DNA from: WHSW01 sp963846165
GTDB taxonomy: Bacteria > Actinomycetota > Thermoleophilia > Solirubrobacterales > 70-9
NCBI GenBank assembly: GCA_963846165.1
Contig: CAWJUU010000005.1
Location: forward strand, 62,001-126,000
Length of the DNA stretch: 64,000 nucleotides
Direction: 5' to 3'
Numbering within the stretch: position 1 is the first letter of the stretch; the number at the start of each line of letters is the position of its first letter. Below, one piece after another: positions 16,894 to 25,763 of the stretch. Made by a program: the position numbers and the translations under genes. Below the pieces are notes generated by a model. That model was not told the origin of the DNA. It saw only the letters and a list, made by a program, of their open reading frames with translations, and searched no databases.

Positions 16894-18663
16894 ATGGCAG
16901 AGAACGCTGAACAAGGCGGTCGGCGGCAGCCGGCCGGAGCAGGGCCCGGGCGCCCACTCCTGATCGCGGTCGACGACGACGTTGATGCGCTGCGCATGCT
17001 CACCCGCGAGTTGAGCCAGCGCTACGGCGTCGATTACGAGGTGGTCTGCCATCGCTCGCCACGACGGGCGGTCGGGACTCTGGAGGCCGCCCGCGCCCGT
17101 GGGCAGGAGGTGGCCCTGGTGCTCGCCGACCAGGAGATGGCCGAGCTGCCGGGGGCCGAGTTGCTTGGCCGTGTGCGTCGTCTGCACCCGTCGGCCAAGC
17201 GCGGCCTGCTCGTCCATTGGGGGGATTGGGCGCACCCGGAGCGCGCGGTCGGGATGGTCGGCGGGATGGCTGCGGCCCAGTTCGACTACTACGTGCTCAA
17301 GCCCACGCGGCCGGGGGAGGAGCAGTTTCACCGGATCATCTCCGAGTTCCTCTATGAGTGGGCTCAGCTGCGCTCGCCCGCCGAGAGCGAGATCACCCTC
17401 GTCGGTGGCGAGTGGTCGCCACGGACGCACGAGCTTCGCAGCCTCCTGGCGCGCAACGGCGTTCCGCACGCGTTCGTCGAGGACGATTGCGAGCGCGGCC
17501 GCAGCCTGCTCGGGGAGGCCGGCTGCGCCCCCGCCGACGGCCCTGTCGCGATCGTCCGCGGCGGGCCGACGCTGGTCAACCCGACCAAGATCGAGCTTGC
17601 CGCGGCGTTCGGCATCAACACCGAGCTCGCCGACGAACAGCGCGACTTCGACGTCGTCGTGGTCGGAGCTGGCCCCGGGGGCCTCGCGGCAGCGGTATAT
17701 GCGGCGTCGGAGGGACTGCGGACGCTCGTGATCGAGCGCGAGGCGATCGGTGGCCAAGCCGGGTCCAGCTCCCTGATCCGCAACTACCTCGGCTTCTCGC
17801 GCGGCGTCAGCGGCGGCGAGCTGGCCCAGCGCGCCTATCAACAGGCATGGGTCTTCGGCGCCAGCTTTCTGCTCATGCGCGAAGTGACCTCGCTGGAGGC
17901 GGACGCGGACCGGATCAGGCTCGCCGTGGCCGGGCAGAAGGAGGTCAGCGCCCGGGCCGTGGTCCTGGCCACCGGCGCCTCCTACCGGCGGCTCGACGTG
18001 CCCGCCCTGGAGCCGCTCACCGATGCCGGCGTCTTTTATTCCGCCAGCACCCAGGGACAGGCGCTCGCCGGTGAGGCGCTGTTCGTCGTCGGCGGGGGGA
18101 ACTCGGCCGGTCAGGCCGCGATGCATCTCTCCCGCCATGCCCGCGAGGTGACGGTGCTGGTCCGCGACCACAGCCTCGACGAGACCATGTCCAGCTACCT
18201 CAGGCACACGCTCGACGCCGCCGAGAACATCGAGGTGCGCTGCCGGACCGAGGTCGCCGGTGCGGTGGCGGACGAGGATGGGTGGCTCGACGCGCTCGAG
18301 CTCCGAAACGTCGACTCGGGGAGCGTCGAGACCCTTGACGCCAGCGGCCTCTTCGTCTTGATCGGCGCCGACCCCCACACCGATTGGCTGCCGGCCGAGA
18401 TCGAGCGCGACAGCCGGGGATACGTGCTCACCGGCTCGGACCTGATGCGGAAAGGGACGCTCCCGCAGACATGGCCGCTGGAGCGGCCGCCGATGATCCT
18501 GGAGACGAGCATGCCGCGCGTGTTCGCGGTCGGCGACGCGCGATACGACTCCACCAAGCGGGTCGCGTCGGCCGTCGGCGAGGGCTCGGTCGTGGTCGAG
18601 CAGCTGCACCGGCTGCTCGAGCATGAGGATGCCAAGACGCGGGCCCTCGGCGTCTCGGACTGA
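16894..18663 (+). CDS. Response-regulator receiver / thioredoxin-reductase-like flavoprotein fusion
   Basis: A 589-residue cytosolic fusion. Residues about 20-150 are a receiver domain (acidic VDDD near 30, phosphoacceptor Asp79 in LADQEM, Lys in YVLKPT). About 170-245 is a thioredoxin-fold-like linker domain, and from 250 a thioredoxin-reductase-type FAD/NAD(P) enzyme (VVVVGAGPGGLAAAVYA, VVGGGNSAGQAA, VFAVGDARYDSTKR). The redox CxxC of true TrxR is absent: the equivalent stretch reads GVFYSASTQGQ near residue 378. This architecture is known in bacteria but its electron acceptor is unclear. It is divergent from the SIS gene. Confidence 0.88.
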   Translation: MAENAEQGGRRQPAGAGPGRPLLIAVDDDVDALRMLTRELSQRYGVDYEVVCHRSPRRAVGTLEAARARGQEVALVLADQEMAELPGAELLGRVRRLHPSAKRGLLVHWGDWAHPERAVGMVGGMAAAQFDYYVLKPTRPGEEQFHRIISEFLYEWAQLRSPAESEITLVGGEWSPRTHELRSLLARNGVPHAFVEDDCERGRSLLGEAGCAPADGPVAIVRGGPTLVNPTKIELAAAFGINTELADEQRDFDVVVVGAGPGGLAAAVYAASEGLRTLVIEREAIGGQAGSSSLIRNYLGFSRGVSGGELAQRAYQQAWVFGASFLLMREVTSLEADADRIRLAVAGQKEVSARAVVLATGASYRRLDVPALEPLTDAGVFYSASTQGQALAGEALFVVGGGNSAGQAAMHLSRHAREVTVLVRDHSLDETMSSYLRHTLDAAENIEVRCRTEVAGAVADEDGWLDALELRNVDSGSVETLDASGLFVLIGADPHTDWLPAEIERDSRGYVLTGSDLMRKGTLPQTWPLERPPMILETSMPRVFAVGDARYDSTKRVASAVGEGSVVVEQLHRLLEHEDAKTRALGVSD

Positions 18664-18667
18664 CGGT

Positions 18668-19315
18668 TCATCGACCCTGAGCCACCAGGCTGAGGAACTC
18701 CTGCCTCGTCCGCGGGTCGTCCTTGACGGTTCCACGCAGAGCAGAGGTCACGGTCAGCGCCCCCGGCTTCTGCACGCCGCGCAACGACATGCACAGGTGC
18801 TCGGCTTGGACGATCACGCCGACGCCGCGTGGCTCTAGCCGCCGCTCGATCCAGTCGGCGACCTGCGTCGTCAGGCGCTCTTGGACCTGCAGATCGCGAG
18901 CGAACAGATCGACCACGCGACCGAGCTTGGAGAGGCCGATGATCCGCTCGGCGGGCAGGTAGGCGATGTGCGCCGTGCCGTGGAACGGCAGCAGGTGATG
19001 GGCGCACAGCGACTGGAACGGGATGTCGCGGACGAGGACCAGCTCGTCATACGCACCGTCATTCGGAAACGTGGTCGCGTTGAACGGCGCCGGGGAGAGC
19101 AGCTCGGCATACGCCTTCGCCACCCGGCGCGGCGTCTCGCGCAGGTGCTCGGAGGCGACCTCGGCGCCGAGAGCTGCGAGGAGATCGGCCGCAGCGCGCT
19201 CGGCGGCCGCCAGGTCGACGACCCGCGCGTCGGCGCCTGCAGGCGTGTTGCCGTTGCGGCTCACTGTCTGCGCAGCGGCGAGTTCGGCGGAATGTCCGTT
19301 CCGCTCGGGTCTCAT
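18668..19315 (-). CDS. folE: GTP cyclohydrolase I
   Basis: A 215-residue enzyme of tetrahydrofolate/pterin synthesis, converting GTP to dihydroneopterin triphosphate. Zinc ligands are visible in SLCAHHLLPFHG (Cys and His) and EHLCMSLRGVQ (Cys), with KLGRVVDLFARDLQVQERLT between them. The first 30 residues are a nonconserved extension. It overlaps the upstream flavoprotein gene by 4 bp (ATGA), so the two are translationally coupled; the functional reason is not obvious. No other folate genes are nearby. Confidence 0.95.
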   Translation of the reverse strand: MRPERNGHSAELAAAQTVSRNGNTPAGADARVVDLAAAERAAADLLAALGAEVASEHLRETPRRVAKAYAELLSPAPFNATTFPNDGAYDELVLVRDIPFQSLCAHHLLPFHGTAHIAYLPAERIIGLSKLGRVVDLFARDLQVQERLTTQVADWIERRLEPRGVGVIVQAEHLCMSLRGVQKPGALTVTSALRGTVKDDPRTRQEFLSLVAQGR

Positions 19316-20553
19316 CGGCGCTTCCCGGCCGCTGCTTCGACGAGAGCGTCGAAGGGCACATCGGGGTCGGCCAACCGCGTTGGGTCGACGGTGTGTCGAG
19401 ACCGGATCAGCTCGCGGATCCCGTCATTGACGTCCCAGACGTTGACGTTCATCCCAGCGACTACCCGCCCGTCCTCGAGCCAGAAGGCAACGAACTCCCG
19501 CGCCTCGACGTCACCGCGGAAGATGACCTCGTCCCAGCTGGTCGCAAAGCCGCCGTACTCCATCCCGACGTCGTACTGGTCGGAGAAGAAGTAGGGAATC
19601 TCGTCGTAGGCGACCTCCTGTCCGAGCATCGCCCGCGCCGCGACGGGCCCCTGGTTGAGCGCGTTGGCCCAGTGCTCGACCCGGAGCCGGCGGCCGTAGA
19701 AAGGATGGTGGGCGTTGGCGACGTCGCCCGCGGCGAACACGCCCGCGACGCTGGTCTCGAGGCGCTCGTCGACCAATACGCCGTTGTCGACCCGAAAGCC
19801 CGCCGTCTCGACCAAGCCGGTGCGCGGCGCGACGCCGATGCCGACGACGACGAAGTCGGTCTCGACTGAGGCCCCGTCCCGGGTGAGGACGCGCTCGACC
19901 GAGCCCACGCCCTCGAACCGCTCCACGGTCGTCTCGGGCAGGAACTCGATCCCGTGGTCGCGGTGGATGTCGAGGTAGATCTGGCCGACCTCGGGGCCCA
20001 GCACCCGCTCCAAGGGCAGCGAGGACATCTCGATCACGGTCACCTCGCAGCCCTTCTGGCGGGCCGAGGCTGCGATCTCGGAGCCGATCCAGCCGGAGCC
20101 CACGACCACCAGTCGTCCGCCCCGCTCGATTCGCTCGCCGATCCGCTCCGAGTCGGCGAGCGTGCGCAGGTAGTGGATCCCGTCGAGGTCAGCACCGGGC
20201 ACGTCGAGGCGCCGGGGCGCGGCGCCGGTGGCCAGCAACAGCCGGTCATAGCCGCAGCGCCGATCGCCTTCGAGCATCAACTCGCTCAGTCCCGGGTCGA
20301 TACCGGTCACCCGGGTCGAGCTCCAAAGCTCGATCTCGTTGTCGCCATAGAAGCTCTCAGGGTGGACGTAGGGCTTCTCCGCGGTCTCGCCGCGCAAGTA
20401 GTCCTTCGACAGCGGGGGACGCTCGTAGGGTCGCTCCGGCTCATCGCCGACCAGGATCAGCTCACCGTCGAAGCCTTCCTCGCGCAGCGCCTCTGCCGCC
20501 TTCGCTCCGGCCAGGCCGGCGCCGACGATGACGAACCTCTTGTGAGCGGACAT
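19312..20553 (-). CDS. Ferredoxin-reductase-type FAD/NAD(P) oxidoreductase
   Basis: A 413-residue flavoprotein of the dioxygenase ferredoxin reductase/rubredoxin reductase family. It shows FVIVGAGLAGAKAAEALRE (FAD site), ERPPLSKDYLRG, LLLATGAAPRRL, VVVGSGWIGSEIAASA (NAD(P) site) and VFAAGDVAN. The C-terminal reductase domain ends in a Lys/Arg-rich tail. It would pass electrons from NAD(P)H to a ferredoxin or similar partner; none is encoded adjacent. The gene is coupled to folE by ATGA overlap. Confidence 0.9.
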   Translation of the reverse strand: MSAHKRFVIVGAGLAGAKAAEALREEGFDGELILVGDEPERPYERPPLSKDYLRGETAEKPYVHPESFYGDNEIELWSSTRVTGIDPGLSELMLEGDRRCGYDRLLLATGAAPRRLDVPGADLDGIHYLRTLADSERIGERIERGGRLVVVGSGWIGSEIAASARQKGCEVTVIEMSSLPLERVLGPEVGQIYLDIHRDHGIEFLPETTVERFEGVGSVERVLTRDGASVETDFVVVGIGVAPRTGLVETAGFRVDNGVLVDERLETSVAGVFAAGDVANAHHPFYGRRLRVEHWANALNQGPVAARAMLGQEVAYDEIPYFFSDQYDVGMEYGGFATSWDEVIFRGDVEAREFVAFWLEDGRVVAGMNVNVWDVNDGIRELIRSRHTVDPTRLADPDVPFDALVEAAAGKRR

Positions 20554-20654
20554 TCTTCCTCCTCAGATCGGACTCTTGGCTGTTTAGCGCCGGGCGAGCG
20601 CGCGTTCTTACCCCGGTCACGTAAGGGAGCGTCCGCACTCGACGCCAATCGACC

Positions 20655-21548
20655 ATGAGCGACGCACCCAAGACGGCCTTCGTCCTCTCCGGTGGCGCCA
20701 GCCTCGGCGCGATCCAGGTCGGCATGATCCGGGCGCTGTATGAGCGCCGCGTTGCTCCGGAACTGATCCTCGGAGCGTCCGTCGGCGCCGTCAATGGCGC
20801 ATTCATCGCCTCCCGCCCCGCGACGATCGAAACCGCGGAGAGGCTGGCGGCCGTCTGGCGCGATATCGGCCGCTGGCAGATCTTCCCGCTCAACCCGCTG
20901 ACCGGCTTCTTCGGCTTCTTCGGCGCCCGCGATCACCTGATCTCCCCCCTCGGGCTGCGGGACCTGCTCGAGGAGCACCTCGAGTTCACGGCGCTCGAGG
21001 ACGCGCCGATCCCGCTCCACGTGATCGCCACCGATCTGCTCAGCGGGACTGAGGTTCGCCTGACGCAGGGGAATGCACTGGAAGCGGTGCTCGCCAGCGC
21101 CGCGATCCCGGGCGTGTTTCCGGCGGTCGAATGGGACGGTCGCAAGCTGATCGACGGAGGGGTCTCCAACAACACGCCGATCGTCGACGCGATCGAGCTC
21201 GGTGCGGAGCGGATCTACGTGCTCCCCACCGGCAACGCCTGCGATCTGCCGCAGGCGCCCCGTGGAGCCGTCGCGATGCTTCTTCACGCGATGAGCCTGC
21301 TGGTCATGAGACGGCTCCTGGTGGAGGTCGAGCTTCTGCGCGACCGCGCCGAGCTGATCGTCCTGCCGCCGCCGTGCCCGTTGACGGTCGCCCCGATCGA
21401 CTTCTCCCGCGCCGATGAGCTGATCCGTCGCGGCTACGAAGATGGCCGCGACTACCTCGAGGCCGTCCGAGGCCGGCGAAGCCCCCGCGCCCTTGCCGAT
21501 GACCATGCACGATCATCGAAACGCGGTTCAGATCGCGGCCTGAGGTAA
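20655..21548 (+). CDS. Patatin-like phospholipase (RssA/YchK type)
   Basis: A 297-residue serine acyl hydrolase. The oxyanion loop SGGASLGAIQVGM, the nucleophile elbow GASVG (Ser near residue 42) and the catalytic DGG (KLIDGGVSNNTPI, near 172) are all present, so the Ser-Asp dyad is intact. No signal peptide. It probably hydrolyses phospholipid or lysophospholipid acyl esters. It lies about 100 bp from, and divergent to, the flavoprotein/folE pair. The last 25 residues are charged and not conserved. Confidence 0.9.
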   Translation: MSDAPKTAFVLSGGASLGAIQVGMIRALYERRVAPELILGASVGAVNGAFIASRPATIETAERLAAVWRDIGRWQIFPLNPLTGFFGFFGARDHLISPLGLRDLLEEHLEFTALEDAPIPLHVIATDLLSGTEVRLTQGNALEAVLASAAIPGVFPAVEWDGRKLIDGGVSNNTPIVDAIELGAERIYVLPTGNACDLPQAPRGAVAMLLHAMSLLVMRRLLVEVELLRDRAELIVLPPPCPLTVAPIDFSRADELIRRGYEDGRDYLEAVRGRRSPRALADDHARSSKRGSDRGLR

Positions 21549-21578
21549 GAACCGGCGCTGCGGGCTCGCTAACGGGGT

Positions 21579-22331
21579 ATGGGATCGGCCGTGCTCAGAG
21601 CACCGCGCGAACGCACTGCTAGCGTCGGAGCGGATGCCCTACGACTTCCGCCAGCTGGGGTGATCGAGCCGCGTGAACCGGCTTCGCCGGTTGCCGGCCC
21701 GGACGCGGAGTCTCGCGCCTGGGTATCGGCGCTCGGTGCGGACGGTCGGCGCAGCGAGGATGCCCGGCGCCGCCTCCATGACCTGCTGCTTAGAGCCGCA
21801 CGGTTCGAGATCAACCGCCGGCGCGGATCGCACCTGCACCTGCGCGGAGGCGACCTCGACGATCTCGCCCATCAGGCCGCCGACGATGCCCTGCTGGCGG
21901 TCCTCACGAAGCTCGACGACTATCGGGGCGAAAGCCGCTTCACCACCTGGGCCTACAAGTTCGCCCTGCTGGAGGCGGCGGTCAAGCTTCGGCGCCGCGC
22001 CTGGCAGGGCCGCGAGGTGCCGCTCGAACCCGAGCATTGGGCGGTGATCGCGGGGCCCGAGGAGTCGCCGGCGGCCAGCGCCGAGAGTCGCGAGCTCCTG
22101 AGCTCGATCGCAACCGCGATCGAAACCGAGCTCTCGCCGCATCAACGCGAGGTCCTGGTCGCGATCGCCCTCAACGAAGTGCCGATCGACGTTCTGGCCG
22201 AACGCCTGAACACGACCCGGGGCGCCCTCTACAAGACCGTCCACGATGCGCGCAAGAAGCTGCGCGCGCACCTGGCCGATGCGGGTCTGAGATTCGAAAA
22301 CGAAGGCAAAACGATCGAGAGCAGATCATGA
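21579..22331 (+). CDS. ECF-type RNA polymerase sigma factor
   Basis: A 250-residue sigma-70 family protein. Region 2 (residues about 70-135) contains DDLAHQAADDALLAVLTKL and the promoter-melting segment YRGESRFTTWAYKFALLEA. Region 4 (about 185-235) contains ELSPHQREVLVAIALNEVP and LAERLNTTRGALYKTVHDARKKL. An unusual 60-residue N-terminal extension precedes region 2, so the true start may lie further in. Its stop overlaps the start of an anti-sigma-like gene (ATGA), a standard ECF arrangement. Confidence 0.9.
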   Translation: MGSAVLRAPRERTASVGADALRLPPAGVIEPREPASPVAGPDAESRAWVSALGADGRRSEDARRRLHDLLLRAARFEINRRRGSHLHLRGGDLDDLAHQAADDALLAVLTKLDDYRGESRFTTWAYKFALLEAAVKLRRRAWQGREVPLEPEHWAVIAGPEESPAASAESRELLSSIATAIETELSPHQREVLVAIALNEVPIDVLAERLNTTRGALYKTVHDARKKLRAHLADAGLRFENEGKTIESRS

Positions 22332-22567
22332 GCGAGAAGTCAAAGCCAACCGAAAGCGGCCTGGTCAGACGTCTGCTCGGGCCCGACGGGCCCGAGCTGA
22401 GCTGCGAGGAATGCTTCGCAGAGCTCGATCGCTACGTCGAGCTCGAGCTCAGCGAGGCCGACGCGGACGCTGCCGTGCCCGGGATGCGAGCGCATCTCGA
22501 GGGATGCGGGGCCTGCGACGAGGATCACCGCAGCCTGCGGGCGCTGATCGAGACCGAGACCGCCTAG
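22328..22567 (+). CDS. Small soluble zinc-finger anti-sigma-like protein
   Basis: A 79-residue protein with the zf-HC2/ZAS arrangement: CEECFAELD, then MRAHLEGCGACDEDHRSL, giving the His-X3-Cys-X2-Cys zinc site of anti-sigma domains. There is no membrane segment, so it would be a cytosolic, possibly redox-sensitive anti-sigma factor. It is coupled by ATGA to the sigma gene, which is strong contextual support. Confidence 0.85.
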   Translation: MSEKSKPTESGLVRRLLGPDGPELSCEECFAELDRYVELELSEADADAAVPGMRAHLEGCGACDEDHRSLRALIETETA

Positions 22568-22689
22568 GTCTGCGCTTCGTCCCTGCCGGGTGGTGGGTGA
22601 CGATCAGCTGCTCACCGGTGTGCGGGTAAGGAATGGCGCGCTCGCGACGCCAATTGCAGTGAACGGATCAAGCAATCAAGGAGGTCAGC

Positions 22690-23136
22690 ATGTCGACGGC
22701 CACAATCGCGGATCGCGCGCCCGCCACTGCCACCCACTCGCTAGCCGCGCGGCTCAAGGGGGATCCCGCTTATCAGGCGTTCTGGCTGCTGCGGATCGGG
22801 TTCGCAGCCGCCCCGATCCTCTTCGGGCTCGACAAGTTCTTCGACGTGATGGTCAACTGGGAGATCTATCTCGCGCCGTGGGTCAACGACGTCGTCCCGG
22901 GCAGCGCAGCCAACGCGATGTACGCGGTCGGGGTGATCGAGATCCTGGCCGGGGTCGCCGTCGCGGTCAAGCCACGCTATGGCGCCTATCTCGTCGCGGC
23001 CTGGCTCGGCGGGATCATCCTCAACCTGCTCACGCTCTCGGGCTACTACGACATCGCGCTGCGCGACTTCGGGCTCCTGCTTGGCGCCCTGACACTGGCG
23101 CGGCTTGCGAGCCGGTATGACCCCTCAACCCCCTGA
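22690..23136 (+). CDS. DoxX-like integral membrane protein
   Basis: A 148-residue membrane protein with four hydrophobic helices (about 35-55, 72-95, 100-122, 125-140). The pattern FWLLRIGFAAAPILFGLDKF followed by MYAVGVIEILAGVAVAV resembles the DoxX/DoxD family. Function in this clade is unknown; roles in thiol or oxidative stress have been reported for other members. AAGGAGG lies just before the ATG. Its 3' end overlaps the exonuclease gene on the other strand by 12 bp. Confidence 0.72.
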   Translation: MSTATIADRAPATATHSLAARLKGDPAYQAFWLLRIGFAAAPILFGLDKFFDVMVNWEIYLAPWVNDVVPGSAANAMYAVGVIEILAGVAVAVKPRYGAYLVAAWLGGIILNLLTLSGYYDIALRDFGLLLGALTLARLASRYDPSTP

Positions 23137-23784
23137 CAGGCGGACGAGCGAGCCGACGGTCTGCGGCTCGCGCCGATCGAGCCGGGTCGCGAGCGCGATC
23201 AGGAGCTGGGCCGCCGTCAGCGCGTCGCCGTCGGCGGTGTGCGGCGCGTCGACCGGGAGGCCGAGAGCACTCGTCGCATCGGCGAGCGGAACCTCCCCCC
23301 CGCCGGCGCCCACCCGGTCCGCGAGCACGTGGCCGGCCAGAGTCGCGGTGCAGATCATCGGCTTCGCGAGCCGCACCCCGGCCGCACTGAGCGCGACCGA
23401 GAGGAATGCTCGCTCGATCCGAGCCGGGTGGGCGACGACGATCCGCCCGGCGAGTGACTCGAGGATCAGGTCCAGGACCTCGCTCAGCGGCGGCGCCGCC
23501 GCGAGGTCGGCCGGCCGCAGGCCGTGGATGCGAATCGTCTCCGCGCTCGGCATCCGCTCGGGCCGGATGACCGCGGTGCGAGCCTTGCCGGCGACGACGC
23601 GCCCGCCCTCGATCGGCACCGCGGCGAAGGAGATGATCTCGTCGCGCCTGGGTTCGAGACCGGTCATCTCGAGGTCGACCGCGGCCAGCGCCGCCTCGCG
23701 CCAGAGCGTCTCCGGGGGCGGCAGCGTCGCCCGTGCGTAGGCCGAGGCGGCAGCGGACCGGCGCCGGAACGGGAGTCTGATCAT
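23125..23784 (-). CDS. DnaQ-like 3'-5' exonuclease
   Basis: A 219-residue DEDDh-superfamily nuclease. ExoI VDLEMTGLEPRRDEIIS holds the first Asp/Glu pair, with AHPARIERAFL in the ExoII position and HTADGDALTAA as ExoIII with catalytic His and Asp. The ExoII site normally reads HNAxFD; here it is HPARIERAF, so the second catalytic Asp seems replaced by Glu or Arg and activity may be altered. It is coupled by ATGA to the DUF294 gene, a pairing seen in many bacteria. Confidence 0.85.
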   Translation of the reverse strand: MIRLPFRRRSAAASAYARATLPPPETLWREAALAAVDLEMTGLEPRRDEIISFAAVPIEGGRVVAGKARTAVIRPERMPSAETIRIHGLRPADLAAAPPLSEVLDLILESLAGRIVVAHPARIERAFLSVALSAAGVRLAKPMICTATLAGHVLADRVGAGGGEVPLADATSALGLPVDAPHTADGDALTAAQLLIALATRLDRREPQTVGSLVRLSGG

Positions 23785-25616
23785 GTCCCGAACGGGAGTC
23801 CCTTGGCGAGCGAGCGCTGCAGTGCTCGCACCGCGTGGAAGGCGTCGCGCAGGTATCTGCGGGTGAGCGAGTTCAGCGCCTGTGGGTCGAGGTAGTTGTC
23901 GGGCTCGACGCCGTTCTGCATCTGCTCGACCTGGTGTTCGAGTCGCAGGCGCCAGAAGAGCTCGAACGCCTCGGCGAGCGTGCGTGCGTCCCCGCGGTCG
24001 AGCGTGCCCGCGGTCGATGCGACCCGCAGCCGCTCGGGGGTCGAGATCGCGCGGGCGCCGGCAGCGAAGCTGGCGTAGCGGGCGATGTCGATGATCGGCA
24101 GCAGCCCGCCATGCTTGATGTCGAGGTGGCCGCGATGCTCGCCGCTGTCCTCGACGACGAAATCGCGCAGGAACCCGGTCGGCGGGCGCTGGGCGAGAGC
24201 CAGTCGCAGCATCAGCGTTCGCAACGACCGCCGATGGTCGAGGTGGCGCAGCTCGTCGAGCAGGTCGCCGGCGTCGCCAACCTCTTCGACGACTCGGCCG
24301 TCGAGCATCATCGAGAGCAGGATCAGGCCCTTGTCCTTGGTCGGCTCGTCGATCGCATGCCGAAGAGCCCGGCGCCAGGACCCGATCGGCCGCACGAACA
24401 GCTCCCGCGCCGCGGTCGCCCCATGCGGGTCGGGGGCGAAGCCGTGCTCGGTGAGCTCGGCGCTGACGCGCTCTCCCAGGGTCGCCATGTAGCGCTGGGC
24501 GTCCTCATCCGCGTCATCCCCGTGCCAGGACAGCGCCGTGTCGACGTCGGAGGAAGGGACCACCTCGCGGCGCCCGAGGCTGCCGAGCGCGATCCAGCTC
24601 AGTGGGCAGGGAGGCGGGCCCAGGTCGGCGATCGTCAGCTCGATCAACCGGCGCGTGAGCGCGTCGGCGACGATCGCGATGATGCCGCTGATCTGTGCCG
24701 GCGGAACCCCCGCGTCGTGCAGGGTGAGGACCGTGGGCCGCAGCCGCTCGGCCGCGTGCCTCAGCTCCTCCGGGGTGGTGGTCTCGTCGATCTCGCGCCG
24801 GAGCGAGAACGGGGTCCGTGTCTCGGTCGCCAGCAGGTCGACGTCGGTGAGCACGCCGACGGGGTCGCCGAACGGCGTCACCACCGGCACATGGCGGATG
24901 CCGCGGTCGAGCATCTCGAGCATGACCTCGGCGCCGAAGCGGTCCTGGCCGACGCAGAACGCGGGCGCGGTCATCGCCGCGGACACCGGCGCGTCGGTAG
25001 GCACCCCGTCGGCGACCACACGCTCGCGCAGGTCGTGGTCGGTGAGGATGCCGAGGCCGTTGTCGGCGAGCCTGACCAGCGCCGAGCTCGCCCCCGCCGC
25101 GGCCATCCGCCGCGCCGCCTCGCGAACGGTGGCGCTCGGCTCGCAGACAACGGGCTCGCCACGGACCAGCCGGCCGGCGGGCTGCTGGGTCGGATCCTGG
25201 CCTGCGTAGAGAGCCGCGGCGTCGGGCTTCGGCCGCGCAAGCAGACTGCGCGCCAGGTAGCGCATGCCTGCCGGCCGAGCGAGCAGAGGGACGACGGTCT
25301 CCGCCGGGAGGCGGTAGCAGAGCGCGTCGTCGGCGGCCCGGGCCTCGAAACCGGTCGGCAGGCCCGAGAGCATCGAGGGATGTCCGAACATCTCCCCCTC
25401 CCCGAGCCGGTCGAGCACCCGGCCGCGATCGAGCAGCTCGACGGCACCACTGCGCACCACTCGCACGTGGCGCATCGGCTCCTCGCCCTGCTCGAAGACC
25501 ACCTCTCCCGCCGCGAAGTACTCGACCTCCACCTCGCCCGCGATCCGCTCGAGCGCAGCGTCGCCGATGCCCTCGAACGGAGGGTGTCGGTTCAGGAACT
25601 CGGCGATCGGTTGCAT
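23781..25616 (-). CDS. CNB-CBS-DUF294 nucleotidyltransferase-like protein
   Basis: A 611-residue protein (ATG 25616): a cyclic-nucleotide-binding domain (1-125), a CBS pair (about 145-265), a DUF294 nucleotidyltransferase domain with GSLGRREVVPSSDVDTAL (G-S-x-x-R...D-x-D), and the DUF294 C-terminal helical domain (about 470-610). GlnD-like chemistry is possible but its substrate is unknown. The CNB cassette (FGHPSMLSGLPTGFEARA) lacks the canonical Arg-Ser-Ala, so cAMP binding is doubtful. It is cotranscribed with a DnaQ-like exonuclease through a 4-bp overlap. Confidence 0.88.
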   Translation of the reverse strand: MQPIAEFLNRHPPFEGIGDAALERIAGEVEVEYFAAGEVVFEQGEEPMRHVRVVRSGAVELLDRGRVLDRLGEGEMFGHPSMLSGLPTGFEARAADDALCYRLPAETVVPLLARPAGMRYLARSLLARPKPDAAALYAGQDPTQQPAGRLVRGEPVVCEPSATVREAARRMAAAGASSALVRLADNGLGILTDHDLRERVVADGVPTDAPVSAAMTAPAFCVGQDRFGAEVMLEMLDRGIRHVPVVTPFGDPVGVLTDVDLLATETRTPFSLRREIDETTTPEELRHAAERLRPTVLTLHDAGVPPAQISGIIAIVADALTRRLIELTIADLGPPPCPLSWIALGSLGRREVVPSSDVDTALSWHGDDADEDAQRYMATLGERVSAELTEHGFAPDPHGATAARELFVRPIGSWRRALRHAIDEPTKDKGLILLSMMLDGRVVEEVGDAGDLLDELRHLDHRRSLRTLMLRLALAQRPPTGFLRDFVVEDSGEHRGHLDIKHGGLLPIIDIARYASFAAGARAISTPERLRVASTAGTLDRGDARTLAEAFELFWRLRLEHQVEQMQNGVEPDNYLDPQALNSLTRRYLRDAFHAVRALQRSLAKGLPFGT

Positions 25617-25763
25617 GCGCGGCCGCCTACATCTTTCACCCTTCGTCCCGATCTGAGCTTCACCGGCCAGCCGCCTGGTCGAGTTCGGGCGTTGCTGCTC
25701 ATCTCTGGAAAAGAAATTCATGAATTGGTGTTAAAGTATGTCTCCAATCAGAAGGGACAGCGC

